DNA of 64,000 nt, taken from the NCBI GenBank assembly GCA_036571765.1, contig BROE01000005.1, positions 8,478,324-8,542,323 of the forward strand, written 5' to 3'. Below are positions 56,101 to 62,207 of this stretch, one piece after another; position 1 is the stretch's first letter; the number at the start of each line of letters is the position of its first letter. This DNA is from Plecoglossus altivelis (Eukaryota; Chordata; Actinopteri; Osmeriformes; Plecoglossidae). The position numbers and the translations under genes were made by a program. The notes under the pieces are model-generated. The model made no database searches. It was not told where the DNA came from and saw only the letters and a list, made by a program, of their open reading frames with translations.

Positions 56101-59100
56101 AGATAGTCAGACAGATGAGATTTATGAGAAAAATCTTTCCCTTCATATCTTCAGCCCATATATTTTTTCTTCTCCCTGGAGCTCATTTTTCCTTTTCCCA
56201 TTCAGCTTCACATTGACTTCACATACATCAATGCCATATGCAATATAACAGCAACAACAAAAGCAAAAACAACTCTAACAGAAGATGGACAACTCTCTTT
56301 AAAGTGAAATTGTGAAATTGTTTAAGAGGTTCATAATTGATTTGTGAACATGTAAGATCCAGGACGACTGGATTGTCACACCATATGACTCTCACCACGT
56401 CTTCCTCGCATAGCGCCTACTTCACTTGAGCGGCACAGAACGATTGCCTCGCAATCTTTGAATTGGTTTCTGATATTGCCTTTGATTATAATGTTTATTG
56501 GAGAAGGTCAGAGCAGACATAGAGAAACAAAGATTGCAAATTAAAAACATTCAAAAGGAAATGAGGCAAAAAGTATTGTTGACAGAAGAATGTCTGCAAA
56601 AAAACACTGCTACTCATGGAGAGAAAAGACTTTAAGGTTGATAAGAATCTAGGATGAAAGCTTCTGGGTGTTTGTTTCTCTCCATGTGATCAAATGCTTT
56701 GAAAAGTCAAACAGAATAATCACAAGCCTTTGGGGAGCTCTCTACTGCAAAACATTTGCCTATCTTCAAATGTAAATCAGACAACTACTATACTTCATAA
56801 TTGCATTTAGACTTCATTGGAGTTAAGAGTTATTTTTATGCCAGAAAAGTTGAATCTTTGCTGTCTATGTTCCCTTCATACCCATGTCACAACAATGCTT
56901 TGCTGTGCTAATAGCAGATAATTTTACAGGTGCATGGACTGAGAAAAATAAATAAAAGATCATACAACAATATGACTATAGATGGTTCGCATTTAGAGTT
57001 CACACTGGGGATAACGTTGGACAAATGCAGCCTATTATGAGGACAGTCTTTTGTGTGTTTGACTGGCGGAACTGCCAAGCGCAGGCTCTTGTCAACTGTC
57101 ACCTTCATCTGATAAAAGCAATGACCCTTGCAGATCCCTTTGATCCTTATCTTTTGGAAGGCAGGAAAAGAAAACACTCACTGGGGCTGAAAACCGTGCG
57201 ACACCGTATTACAGAGGATGGGGAGGTGATGTCAAAAGTGATCATTTTAAGCCCTAACCTCATATTTACAAAATCATTCCTGAGGGCCCCTTGAAAAGAC
57301 ACTGCACCGCACCGTTATGAATGTTTTCCTTCATAGAAAATAATTCAGGAATGCCATGATACCTGGGGATATTAATTAACACTATGTGGGGGGGGCGACG
57401 ACGACGACGTGTTGAAGTCACTGTGAAGCCAGTCTGCCAGGAATTCAAAACAGTTAAATACAGCTGTGAAGACACTGTGCAATATCAGTAATACGGTCAC
57501 TTTTTCTTGGATATGAAACACTCAGAAATGAGATGTGGCAAACAAGTACTTCTCTGAGTATCATAGACACTGTACCACACAGAAAATGGCAACGCCATAC
57601 AAAAAGAAAACAATACAAAGGACGGCACCATAGAAATTTGTAAGTAATGTGCATCTGATACAGGGAAGCTGAGGAAAAGACGAACAGAGTCAAGACAATG
57701 AAATTTCTCTCATCTGCAGCCTCTGGACCTTAGTGTGAAAAATTAATTAGAATAACATAAGTAGGTGAGGCGTCTATCGAAGCTCAAGTAGACGGACATG
57801 ATTAGCCATAGCCTGTAAGATTAATGAAGACCTTCAGAGGGAGATTATATTGACAGAAGCTGATTATGCTTGAGAACATTTATTCAGTGGAATATCATTA
57901 CTGATAGACCAATCCATATATCATATGCCCCTCCCCCCTCCCATCGTTTCTGACATCTTACTAAACCTAGTCTTTTCCCTGATCCTTGGTGCACAGGGGG
58001 GAATTTATGTGCTCAAAATGAGTCTAGCTTCAACCTTTCAAATGAAACATTAATACCCTAAGACTAAGACTATATCTGACAATACTGATGTTTCTTCTCA
58101 TTCAGAAGGTGACTTAGAGGACTGTGAACATGTGAAGGTCTATGATTCTCATAGTCTTTGTGAATAATGGATGGCCAATTACGAATCACAGCCATCACCT
58201 ATATATAAATTTGTTTGTGTACTATAGTAACTCTTAATGTTTACATGAGCAATACAGTATCAACGTAAACCAGTAAACAGAGATAGGGATTTTTTCATCT
58301 TTATTTTATTTTCTTTCAAAACGCCGCACTCGATGCCTCCTTCATGGTGTCATTTTTTTATGATCTGCCCTGTATTTGTGAACTGCATACAAATACTCTG
58401 TCTTCTCCAAACAAATGCTTACATAGGGAACTGTATTTCTAGTGCACGACTCCTTTGCCCTTGGTCAAAATGATTTCATGCATCACTTATGCTGAACTAC
58501 ACATCTATATTCCATCCAACCCACATTCAATATTGAAAAAACGTATAAGTTAGTTGACGCTCAAGATGAATTGCAATCACAAACTTTAAATTGTGCAATA
58601 CTTAAAGTAAAGGTCTCATCATGAGCGGTTAAACAGAACAGCAGTTCCTAGCCTACCCCATGAAAGAAGGAGCTCACTGTGGCTGCAGGGTGTCAACTAA
58701 CCACTATAAAAACTATGGCGTATTGTTTATTCAATAGACAATAGTAATTCTCCTATGGTGGCATTGATCATGGGAACTAACTGTGTAGAATCTGCTTTGA
58801 CGCCAAAATGTAAGCCAGCCATTTCAAAGCACACTACACATCTACATCAAACACCTCCAGCGACTTGGTCACCACCATCAATCAGAGGTTTCTGCTTGGG
58901 TTTTCTGCTTGGGTTGGCACTGTCATGCACATGCCTCTGTGTGCCCTTTGCTCTTCAGAATTACACATTCAATTGAATTGAATGACAATTTAATGGCATT
59001 AACTTCGGATATTGTATTTAGTTAACTGATAGTAATGAATCGGAACACAGCTAAGGCAGCATGACAGTCCAGAGAGGACCTGAGAAGAGAAAAATGTCCC

Positions 59101-62100
59101 CAAATGGAAAATGGTGTTTGCAATATAGGTTACTGCAAAAGTGTCATCCAATGCAATGTATGGGGAGGGGCACAAGGCGTAAGTTAATGCTGTAAAGGGT
59201 TGTTGAAGATTTGGTTACTAAACCAAGATCAATGTTATAATCCACTTAACCCAGGGAAGTTCAAACCAACCTCGTACCAGGACTACTATGCATTCTATGG
59301 GCAGACAATCAAACCATCCTTTCACAAACATAGGGTCTGCAAACTGCATGGTGTCTGCATTTCTTCAAGACATAATCAAAGTGCAAAACAGGCCAACAAG
59401 AGGTGATAGAGTAGTGGAGGGCAGAGAAAGATACCTGCATAGTCCTCTGACTATGAACAAGCTGAGAAAGTGCTGTCGCCTGCAAACAACCCAGGCCCCA
59501 TGCAATGGATTGCTGAGATCAAAAATCAATGGAAAGAAAATGACTCAGCAGAAACAAATTAACTGTACTAGCCACTCATACTGTTTTGTAAACTTGGTAA
59601 ACCAGTCAAACACTTTGAGAAATGGTGCATAAATATCTCTAAAGGGTCAGGATTCCCAGGATGACTGAAATACTTTACTTCATTCTGTCAAATTAATATT
59701 ATCACAGTCACTCTAAGATTTACAAAAAATAAAACCAAGTTTGTCAACTTTACATAATATGAGCAAGAAATAGCAAATGGAGTAGCGTGTATATATATAC
59801 ACACACATATAACACAGTATATATTTGTAACACAGTGTTCCTCTAGAAAGTCAAATGTTTGTACTTTGCTGAATGTATTATGTTCTGACTGACTTTTAGA
59901 TTGACTGATCAAAAGCTTTGACAAGAAAAAAAGTATTGCTTTGTTTCACATGGAAAACCCTGCCTTTGCGCAACTCAACATATACGGCAGATGCTTAATC
60001 CTTTGCTCTTTGCAGTGTTTATCAGAGCTTTGCCAGCACCCTAGCAGCACAATAATTGCCCATAGAACAAGAATAGACCAGAAACAACAGAATAAAAGCC
60101 CTTACAAAAACCTGTCTGAGGAAGCCTGACAGTCTGGGAGATGTGTAAAAATATTTGCATTATAAACACATTTTCAGGTTGTTCAAACTGCTGCTTCATA
60201 TTTGTTAACCCCAAGTACCCTTTGAAAAAAGGGCAATTAACTGCCTTTTGCTTCAGTGGAGGAACCCGTAACTTGTAAAATTTTCACCCATATAAACAAT
60301 TAAAATAGAGTATAATATATGCACCCTCAGGTGAAAATGAGGTGCAACTGTTTTGTTTTACTTATATAATGACAAGAAATAAATGCTAATGTTTTCTTTA
60401 ATTAATGAGAAATGACTGGCATTGAATGACCTTTTTAGCCTAATGGATTCCTACAGTGAAGCTACATTGTAGAAGGACTTACTATGTAGCAATGTAATCA
60501 TGTAGTTGACAGACATACGCATGTGCAAAAATAGATGCAGTATTATGCAGGCAAGATCACTTTACATTCACTCTTGAGTTCTCTGGCCATGCTGATGGAA
60601 TCCTGCCAGCCAAGTATTGCTAATTAAATGCACCTCCTGTAAATGAAGATTCAGATCTTGCTATTAAGAAATGTTTCAATTTAAGTAATGCATTTATAAA
60701 CCCTTCAATGTCCTGCAAAGGTAATATATTGGCATTCAGTCTCTGAGGATACTCATTAGAAAACAATGAAGGCTATGAACAGTTAGAAAGTGAAAAGAAA
60801 ATAGTGGGTTGGATGGAAGGTATGTTATAGTGCTGGTATTGTTATGTATGTGTCAACCACCTAAAACCAGACAAATGCAGCCTTTGTTTAAGGTATATTT
60901 AAGTTAACCCTCAGCATTGTAAGCCTAACCCTACCTTTACTCATTTGGAGTTACGTACATGGCTAAAGCTCACCATACCTAATGAAGTAATAATGTCATG
61001 TTTGTATAAACAGCGAACAGATGTGAGAGACATGAAAAGTTAATAACACAGTGAGTTTACTCGTCTGGATGATGCTGTTAATTTATTTACTTTGACTTTT
61101 CATTTACATTGGACAATAAAGCACAACTTGAACTTGAATTTGAAAGGCTTCCCTGCATTATCACCATAGTGTTCAGGAGTACTCTCAAGTCACAATCGAC
61201 CTGCCTGCAATGTTGAGATATTGTAAAGTCACCAACAGACTTTCTGTATGCTTTTGCTTCATTACACTTAGATACAGTGAACACTGTTAATATGTCAAAC
61301 TCCTTCACATACATCTCGTGACAAATATCTATGAGCACATGTTACTGTAACACATCTATAGTCATAACTGAAAAACCATTCTCTTTATTTGCACATCAAC
61401 TTCAAAGGTATAGACAGGCCTCTCATATCAATAAACACTTTAATTTCAAATCTCACCAGGCATCCAAATTGAAATGATCTAATATTCAACCTCCTTCCTG
61501 CTAACAACCATCACTTATTCATCAGTAGACAAGGCCAATACGCAGGGACCACCCGCTGAGGAGATGTTAGTATCTCTTTAGTTCACACCCTTTGGGTGTT
61601 TGATGCTGGCAAACTACAGCCCATGGGTTGACAGCGAAACCCTGAACCGGCCTTGACAAGGCACAGCTGATCTCCAACCATTCTTTTGCATTCACAGTAC
61701 AAAAAAACCTTGATCAAGGGCTGTAATGAAATTGGAGAAGTTGAAGAGCAGAATTGGTCATTACCGATACAAACATTTAAATAGGTCACTGCACGGTGTC
61801 TGTCATGTCATTATTACCTTCCCCAGAGGATGCTTGAAATACACAAGACATCTTCGAGATATCTGTCCGACCAACCTGGTTAACATTGTTTTGTACTATT
61901 TTTCTTTGCTATGGCATTTGAAATAGACTTTGCATGCAGGATGACAGGTCATAGTTATGCAAATATGAATGTATGAAAGATTAAGACAGCGATGGCACAA
62001 GAGTATAACATTTTCCGAAATCTGATAAGGGTAGTGACTAAGCTTGCTATCACTGTCCTAGCTGTAGATACCCTCATGTGTTGCAACCAAGTCAACTACG

Positions 62101-62207
62101 CCAGAGAAAAGATAAACCTGACTCTCTGAGCACTGCATTGTTCTTTTCTTACCTGAAAGGCCACCGATGATGGACAGGAGGAGAAGTGGTTTCCATGGTG
62201 ACCCCAT
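17085..62207 (-). CDS. cntn5: cntn5, contactin-5 (NB-2), complete spliced coding region
   Basis: Contactin-5 is a neuronal immunoglobulin-superfamily adhesion protein, GPI-anchored to the outer membrane. In mammals it works with Caspr4 and binds amyloid-precursor-like and PTPRG partners, acting in auditory and retinal circuit formation. Twenty-three exons join with compatible phases to 1,094 residues (human is about 1,100). Layout: signal peptide 1 to about 18; low-complexity N-terminal region to about 88; Ig1 92-188, Ig2 190-290, Ig3 293-384, Ig4 385-472, Ig5 474-563, Ig6 564-662; FNIII-1 663-766, FNIII-2 767-868, FNIII-3 869-967, FNIII-4 968-1060; GPI signal 1061-1094. Each Ig domain keeps its cysteine pair (Ig1 C119/C169). 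Remembered CNTN5-specific strings include [46 protein letters not shown] and YWKDMEQE. CNTN3/4/6 lack the N-terminal extension. No frameshift or internal stop was found, so the gene looks functional. Confidence 0.95.
17189..17817 (-). other. cntn5: cntn5 intron 22
   Basis: A 629-bp AT-rich intron with a GTAAGG donor. A short TG run with G-rich tail lies near 17630..17647 on the plus strand. Nothing else is recognised; small open frames crossing it on either strand are shadows of the exons. Confidence 0.8.
17818..17986 (-). CDS. cntn5: cntn5 exon 22: second half of FNIII-4
   Basis: This exon encodes VLLSQEGRGHHQ through GGTYIMEVRAVSEGGEGAAS to RVLTSSG. It matches the C-terminal half of the last fibronectin domain, where human has [20 protein letters not shown]. 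The acceptor is gtcattcag and the donor GTAAGG. It enters in phase 0 and leaves in phase 1. Confidence 0.93.
18173..18285 (-). CDS. cntn5: cntn5 exon 21: first half of FNIII-4
   Basis: Phase-1 entry gives PPVQPPSNLMWIQEGNNVSL and then SWDPVKSKDNESAVIGYT. This aligns with the human APSNLRW...VSLGWEPV...NESEVVGYK segment. The conserved domain-core Trp is present. The acceptor ttctcctcag has a good pyrimidine tract and the donor is GTAATG. The introns on both sides are under 200 bp. Confidence 0.93.
18478..18664 (-). CDS. cntn5: cntn5 exon 20: second half of FNIII-3
   Basis: This encodes VCYWKDMEQEESGKRRR, then GNETSMVLTGLEGNSMYFIT and GPASSPITANTRKD. The YWKDMEQE and LTGLEGN strings are diagnostic of contactin-5 among contactins, as I recall the family. 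One sequon (NET) is present. The acceptor is gtttggtag, with a weak pyrimidine tract; the donor is GTGAGT in phase 1. Confidence 0.95.
18665..18835 (-). other. cntn5: cntn5 intron 19, mostly TG/AG repeats
   Basis: This 171-bp intron is largely simple repeat. In the transcript sense the donor GTATGTG runs straight into TG repeats, then an AG-rich stretch, then more TG repeats, before a weak acceptor. TG-rich intronic RNA next to a donor is a known binding context for CELF and TDP-43 proteins. Confidence 0.8.
18744..18830. repeat. CA/CT compound microsatellite
   Basis: On the plus strand there is (CA)n from about 18745 to 18763, more CA at 18771 to 18784, CT repeats near 18792 to 18810, and CA again to 18826. 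It occupies about half of the short intron 19. Confidence 0.9.
18836..18945 (-). CDS. cntn5: cntn5 exon 19: first half of FNIII-3
   Basis: Entry in phase 1 gives EPREAPSDMKASSISSSEIR, then VTWKPPNPGPGRPQGYE. It corresponds to human [20 protein letters not shown]...GRPQGFE. The acceptor ctctacacag is good; the donor GTATGTG lies next to the TG repeats of intron 19. It leaves in phase 0. Confidence 0.94.
19197..19431 (-). CDS. cntn5: cntn5 exon 18: most of FNIII-2
   Basis: This 235-bp exon encodes PVSEEFQNGEGFGYIVAFRA, then NGTRGWKEKMVTS, PLTPFEVKLGVYNNKGDGPF and VYSAEGG. It is one of the most conserved parts of the protein, and WKEKMVTS with PLTPFEVK points to contactin-5. The acceptor is tgctttcag and the donor GTGAGT. 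Phase goes from 0 to 1. Confidence 0.95.
19432..23042 (-). other. cntn5: cntn5 intron 17, candidate regulatory content
   Basis: A 3.6-kb intron without a gene. The part 20640 to 21150 contains many TAATTA/ATTAAT words in otherwise non-repetitive, balanced sequence and may be a conserved enhancer. The rest is ordinary AT-rich intron. Open frames inside (for example 21307..21594, minus) have no recognised similarity. Confidence 0.6.
20640..21150. promoter_or_regulatory. Candidate intronic conserved element
   Basis: The block includes GTAATTAAAATG near 20746, CTAAATTAAATAAATG near 20782, TCTAATTAACAAGC near 20989 and GAATTAGCTTCC near 21020. These are clustered homeodomain-like cores in non-repetitive sequence without an open frame. 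This resembles vertebrate conserved non-coding elements, but I have no alignment. Confidence 0.3.
23043..23113 (-). CDS. cntn5: cntn5 exon 17: start of FNIII-2
   Basis: This short 71-bp exon encodes VPAVAPANVSGGNGRRHELV and then ISWE. Human has [24 protein letters not shown] here. The acceptor is gttacacag and the donor GTAAGG. Entry is phase 1 and exit phase 0. It contains one sequon, NVS. Confidence 0.93.
23114..23838 (-). other. cntn5: cntn5 intron 16
   Basis: A 725-bp AT-rich intron with a GTAAAA donor. No gene or repeat was recognised in it. Confidence 0.75.
23839..23988 (-). CDS. cntn5: cntn5 exon 16: second half of FNIII-1
   Basis: This encodes DPERVIGDLESAMAVDLNPW, then VEYEFRVVASNAIGTGDPSA and GVRTKEA. 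The AVDLNPWVEYEFRVVA string is near-invariant in contactin-5. The acceptor is tcttcacag and the donor GTAAAA. Phase is 1 at both ends, so in principle the exon could be skipped without shifting frame. Confidence 0.94.
23989..25275 (-). other. cntn5: cntn5 intron 15
   Basis: A 1.3-kb intron with a short TA/TG-rich stretch near 24508 to 24548. There is no recognised gene; the open frames near 24634..24923 look like chance. Confidence 0.7.
25276..25434 (-). CDS. cntn5: cntn5 exon 15: first half of FNIII-1
   Basis: Encodes GPPGPPGVVIVEEITDTTAT, then LSWSRGVDNHSPISTYNLQA and [13 protein letters not shown]. The PPGPP linker marks the start of the fibronectin region in this contactin subfamily. VIVEEIT and [10 protein letters not shown] match contactin-5. 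The acceptor is ccccaccag and the donor GTAATC. Phase is 1 at both ends. Confidence 0.95.
25435..26723 (-). other. cntn5: cntn5 intron 14
   Basis: A 1.3-kb intron with a GTGAGC donor. No recognised gene, repeat or other element. Confidence 0.75.
26724..26844 (-). CDS. cntn5: cntn5 exon 14: second half of Ig6 (NAGNAG acceptor)
   Basis: Encodes QSSTVDLMIRSILLKHAGKY, then GCRAQTSADTVFAEAELLVR. The Cys of KYGC is the second Ig6 disulphide partner. The acceptor reads atgcagcag: splicing after the first cag starts the exon at 26844 (with Gln), after the second at 26841 (without it). Both keep the frame. The donor is GTGAGC in phase 1. Confidence 0.93.
26845..29128 (-). other. cntn5: cntn5 intron 13
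   Basis: A 2.3-kb intron with a GTAAGG donor. A TG-rich low-complexity stretch lies at 28396 to 28462. Open frames such as 27885..28184 and 28420..28737 on the plus strand are antisense and unrecognised. Confidence 0.7.
28396..28462. repeat. TG/TTTG microsatellite
   Basis: Imperfect TTTG, GTGA and TG repeats on the plus strand, ending in a run of about nine TG units at 28439 to 28455. Confidence 0.85.
29129..29304 (-). CDS. cntn5: cntn5 exon 13: first half of Ig6
   Basis: Encodes EAMRVELSPTRVEVTVGESV, then VLSCKATHDPSLDVAFQWLL and QQDGNHFEYIQT. It contains the first Ig6 cysteine (LSCKA) and the Trp of the c strand. Human has [26 protein letters not shown]. The acceptor is tgctttcag and the donor GTAAGG. 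It leaves in phase 0. Confidence 0.94.
29305..29710 (-). other. cntn5: cntn5 intron 12
   Basis: A 406-bp intron with a strong GTAAGT donor. Nothing else recognised. Confidence 0.8.
29711..29838 (-). CDS. cntn5: cntn5 exon 12: second half of Ig5
   Basis: Encodes RIMLLRNNTLRIVNSSRADE, then GNYVCRAENQFGSAEMTAML and WVK. The YVC cysteine completes the Ig5 disulphide. Human has [36 protein letters not shown]. The acceptor tttctgacag and donor GTAAGT are both strong. Entry is phase 2, exit phase 1. Sequons NNT and NSS are present. Confidence 0.94.
30009..30051. repeat. TG microsatellite ending in G9
   Basis: About seventeen TG units with one interruption (tatg), followed by nine consecutive G on the plus strand. 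Confidence 0.9.
31094..31180. repeat. 39-bp tandem duplication (about 2.2 copies)
   Basis: Units start at 31094, 31133 and 31172. Each begins with a form of ggacatttcatca, and the two full copies end in ctgtctgagcttg. They differ at a few positions only, so the duplication is fairly recent. The period is a multiple of three and stays open on the minus strand, giving a 13-residue repeat within a 140-codon frame. Confidence 0.85.
32448..32475. repeat. 28-bp perfect hairpin
   Basis: The arms caggatagcttga and tcaagctatcctg are perfect 13-bp complements separated by two bases (ag). It lies in intron 11 and would fold in the cntn5 pre-mRNA. The stem is too short for a microRNA precursor. Confidence 0.85.
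33858..34002 (-). CDS. cntn5: cntn5 exon 11: first half of Ig5
   Basis: Encodes ASAPIFSSNPVRIIATLGKD, then VSLECKPRASPKPRITWRRG and DRRLQPSRR. LECKP carries the first Ig5 cysteine and ITWRRGDR the c-strand Trp; human has [21 protein letters not shown]. The acceptor is cttctctacag and the donor GTAATG. Phase goes from 1 to 2. Confidence 0.94.
34003..36997 (-). other. cntn5: cntn5 intron 10
   Basis: A 3-kb intron with a GTATTT donor. A C-rich, G+C-rich patch at 35180 to 35320 stands out, but no splice-bounded open frame fits there. Open frames at 34698..34976, 35783..36067 and 36549..37001 (plus strand) are antisense and unrecognised. Confidence 0.65.
36998..37127 (-). CDS. cntn5: cntn5 exon 10: second half of Ig4
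   Basis: Encodes [20 protein letters not shown], then GMYQCVAENKYGAIYSSAEL and KIL. MYQC holds the second Ig4 cysteine; human has [32 protein letters not shown]. The acceptor is tttgttacag and the donor GTATTT. Phase goes from 0 to 1. Confidence 0.95.
37331..37467 (-). CDS. cntn5: cntn5 exon 9: first half of Ig4
   Basis: Encodes TYPQWISMINDTQLDSGERL, then QWECKATGKPRPTYRWLRNG and VPVTPQ. WECKATGKPRPTYRWL is nearly identical to human contactin-5 and carries the first Ig4 cysteine. The acceptor is tttgttgaag; the donor GTATTC is moderate. It leaves in phase 0. Confidence 0.95.
37468..38691 (-). other. cntn5: cntn5 intron 8
   Basis: A 1.2-kb intron with a GTAAGT donor. No gene or repeat recognised. 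Confidence 0.75.
38692..38873 (-). CDS. cntn5: cntn5 exon 8: second half of Ig3
   Basis: Encodes NPVPTITWRKINGNIPKKAR, then LRKSQAVLEIPNIQLEDSGM and YECKAENPRGGTAFKGHLQV. KARLRKSQAVLEIPN matches human contactin-5 exactly, as I recall. YEC is the second Ig3 cysteine. The acceptor is ccaccaag, preceded by a long pyrimidine tract. Phase goes from 2 to 1; the donor is GTAAGT. Confidence 0.95.
38874..41639 (-). other. cntn5: cntn5 intron 7, candidate regulatory content
   Basis: A 2.8-kb intron without a recognised gene. The part near 40595 to 40860 has the texture of a conserved element. The remainder is ordinary AT-rich sequence. Confidence 0.6.
40595..40860. promoter_or_regulatory. Candidate intronic conserved element
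   Basis: The block contains TAATGCTGATAATTAATTG near 40611, AACAATTACAAG near 40671, GAATTATTCAT near 40740, and an octamer-like TTATGCAAAA near 40822. It is AT-rich but not simple repeat, and it has clustered homeodomain and POU-type words. Conservation is not testable here. Confidence 0.3.
41640..41742 (-). CDS. cntn5: cntn5 exon 7: first half of Ig3
   Basis: Encodes GIMGEYEPKIEVHFPTSVLA, then AKGVTVRLECFALGN. GEYEPKIEV is the contactin family signature at the Ig2-Ig3 boundary, and LECFALGN holds the first Ig3 cysteine. The acceptor is tcatccag and the donor GTAAGT. Phase goes from 1 to 2. Confidence 0.95.
41743..45613 (-). other. cntn5: cntn5 intron 6
   Basis: A 3.9-kb intron with a GTGAGG donor. 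Low-complexity TGTAG/TG sequence lies near 43940 to 43970. The 151-codon minus-strand frame at 44860..45315 is unrecognised, has no splice context and is probably chance. Confidence 0.65.
45614..45817 (-). CDS. cntn5: cntn5 exon 6: second half of Ig2
   Basis: Encodes [20 protein letters not shown], then [40 protein letters not shown] and TQLILKTDG. It is the best-conserved exon, nearly identical to my memory of human contactin-5. YIC is the second Ig2 cysteine. The acceptor is cgtccag and the donor GTGAGG. Phase is 1 at both ends. Confidence 0.96.
45818..48271 (-). other. cntn5: cntn5 intron 5
   Basis: A 2.5-kb very AT-rich intron with a GTAGGA donor. It holds a 30-bp AT-rich hairpin at 47163..47192. 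No gene recognised. Confidence 0.7.
47163..47192. repeat. TA repeat forming a 30-bp hairpin
   Basis: The outer arms gtgcatatat and atatatgcac are perfect complements around an AT-repeat centre. It is a typical cruciform-prone TA microsatellite. Confidence 0.8.
48272..48367 (-). CDS. cntn5: cntn5 exon 5: start of Ig2, contains RGD
   Basis: Encodes YLGAFSGRTRGDVAVREGQG, then VVLMCTPPVHSP. VREGQGVVLMC is the contactin Ig2 b-strand with its first cysteine. Against remembered human LGNFSGRTRSAVSVREGQG, the sequon NFS is lost (AFS), and two changes create an Arg-Gly-Asp tripeptide at residues 198 to 200 (48333..48341). The acceptor ctgttgcag is strong; the donor is GTAGGA. Phase is 1 at both ends. 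Confidence 0.93.
48368..52338 (-). other. cntn5: cntn5 intron 4
   Basis: A 4-kb intron with a strong GTAAGT donor. It has a CA microsatellite at 50959..50988 and a higher-G+C patch at 50090 to 50640. Open frames in that patch (for example 50288..50602, minus) lack similarity or splice borders. Confidence 0.65.
50959..50988. repeat. CA microsatellite
   Basis: About fourteen CA units with one interruption (CCC), preceded by a CpG-containing gcacgcagacgctcgc stretch. Confidence 0.9.
52339..52514 (-). CDS. cntn5: cntn5 exon 4: second half of Ig1
   Basis: Encodes SWLINGTEVDVESDYRYTFI, then DGNLIITNASEVTDYGRYQC, KADNSYGTILSRDALLQFA and the T of the next Tyr. YQC (C169) completes the Ig1 disulphide. 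ESDYRYTFIDG aligns with human ESDYRYSLIDG. Sequons NGT and NAS are present. The acceptor is tgttggaag and the donor GTAAGT. Phase goes from 2 to 1. Confidence 0.95.
52610..52733 (-). CDS. cntn5: cntn5 exon 3: first half of Ig1
   Basis: Encodes ENEEFGPVFIQEPEDGIFAL, then DSEERKVMMNCEARGNPPPT and Y. GPVFIQEPED matches human GPVFVQEPDD. C119 is the first Ig1 cysteine. The acceptor is acttaag, chosen because using the AG two bases later would create an immediate stop. The donor is GTATGG. The intron to exon 4 is only 95 bp. Phase goes from 1 to 2. Confidence 0.94.
52734..55814 (-). other. cntn5: cntn5 intron 2
   Basis: A 3.1-kb intron with a GTAAGC donor. It is AT-rich with no recognised gene or clear repeat. 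Open frames at 53511..53753 and 53893..54141 (plus strand) are antisense and unrecognised. Confidence 0.7.
55815..56024 (-). CDS. cntn5: cntn5 exon 2: contactin-5-specific N-terminal region
   Basis: Encodes [20 protein letters not shown], then PDSSSSMLNSRTRSRHDRSR, PSFPSHHLSALSLFSSQEDY and RSEG. This Ser/Arg-rich stretch before Ig1 exists only in contactin-5 among contactins as I recall; human has [20 protein letters not shown] here. It is probably disordered. The acceptor tgtattgaag is preceded by a CTGT tetranucleotide repeat acting as the pyrimidine tract. Phase 1 at both ends makes the exon skippable in frame. Confidence 0.93.
56040..56100. repeat. GACA microsatellite in the exon 2 pyrimidine tract
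   Basis: On the plus strand (GACA)5 followed by degenerate GACA/GAGA units. In the cntn5 sense this reads CTGT repeats and lies 10 to 70 bases before the exon 2 acceptor. Confidence 0.9.
57388..57410. repeat. G8 followed by (CGA)4
   Basis: Eight G then four CGA units, giving an isolated CpG cluster in CpG-poor intronic sequence. Confidence 0.85.
58907..58934. repeat. 13-bp direct tandem duplication
   Basis: Two adjacent copies of ttctgcttgggtt on the plus strand. Confidence 0.8.
59788..59810. repeat. TA/CA microsatellite
   Basis: A short TA run followed by CA units (gtatatatatacacacacat), with further TA-rich sequence to about 59825. Confidence 0.8.
61080..61142 (+). mobile_element. Possible LINE 3' tail remnant
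   Basis: The plus strand reads catttacattggacaataa, then agcacaacttgaacttgaat and ttgaa. A near-terminal acaataaag followed by imperfect TTGAA-type repeats resembles the 3' end of fish non-LTR retrotransposons. No reverse-transcriptase reading frame lies upstream, so at most it is a heavily truncated copy. Confidence 0.3.

Larger units (their letters stand above)
56025..62152 (-). other. cntn5: cntn5 intron 1 (first intron within the coding region)
   Basis: At 6.1 kb this is the longest coding-region intron. It contains a GACA repeat next to its acceptor (56040..56100), a G8-(CGA)4 tract (57388..57410), a 13-bp tandem duplication near 58907, a TA/CA repeat (59788..59810), and a possible LINE 3' tail (61080..61142). 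No gene is recognised. A block near 57725 to 57900 with TTAATTAG and GATTAGCC words may be regulatory. Confidence 0.65.
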
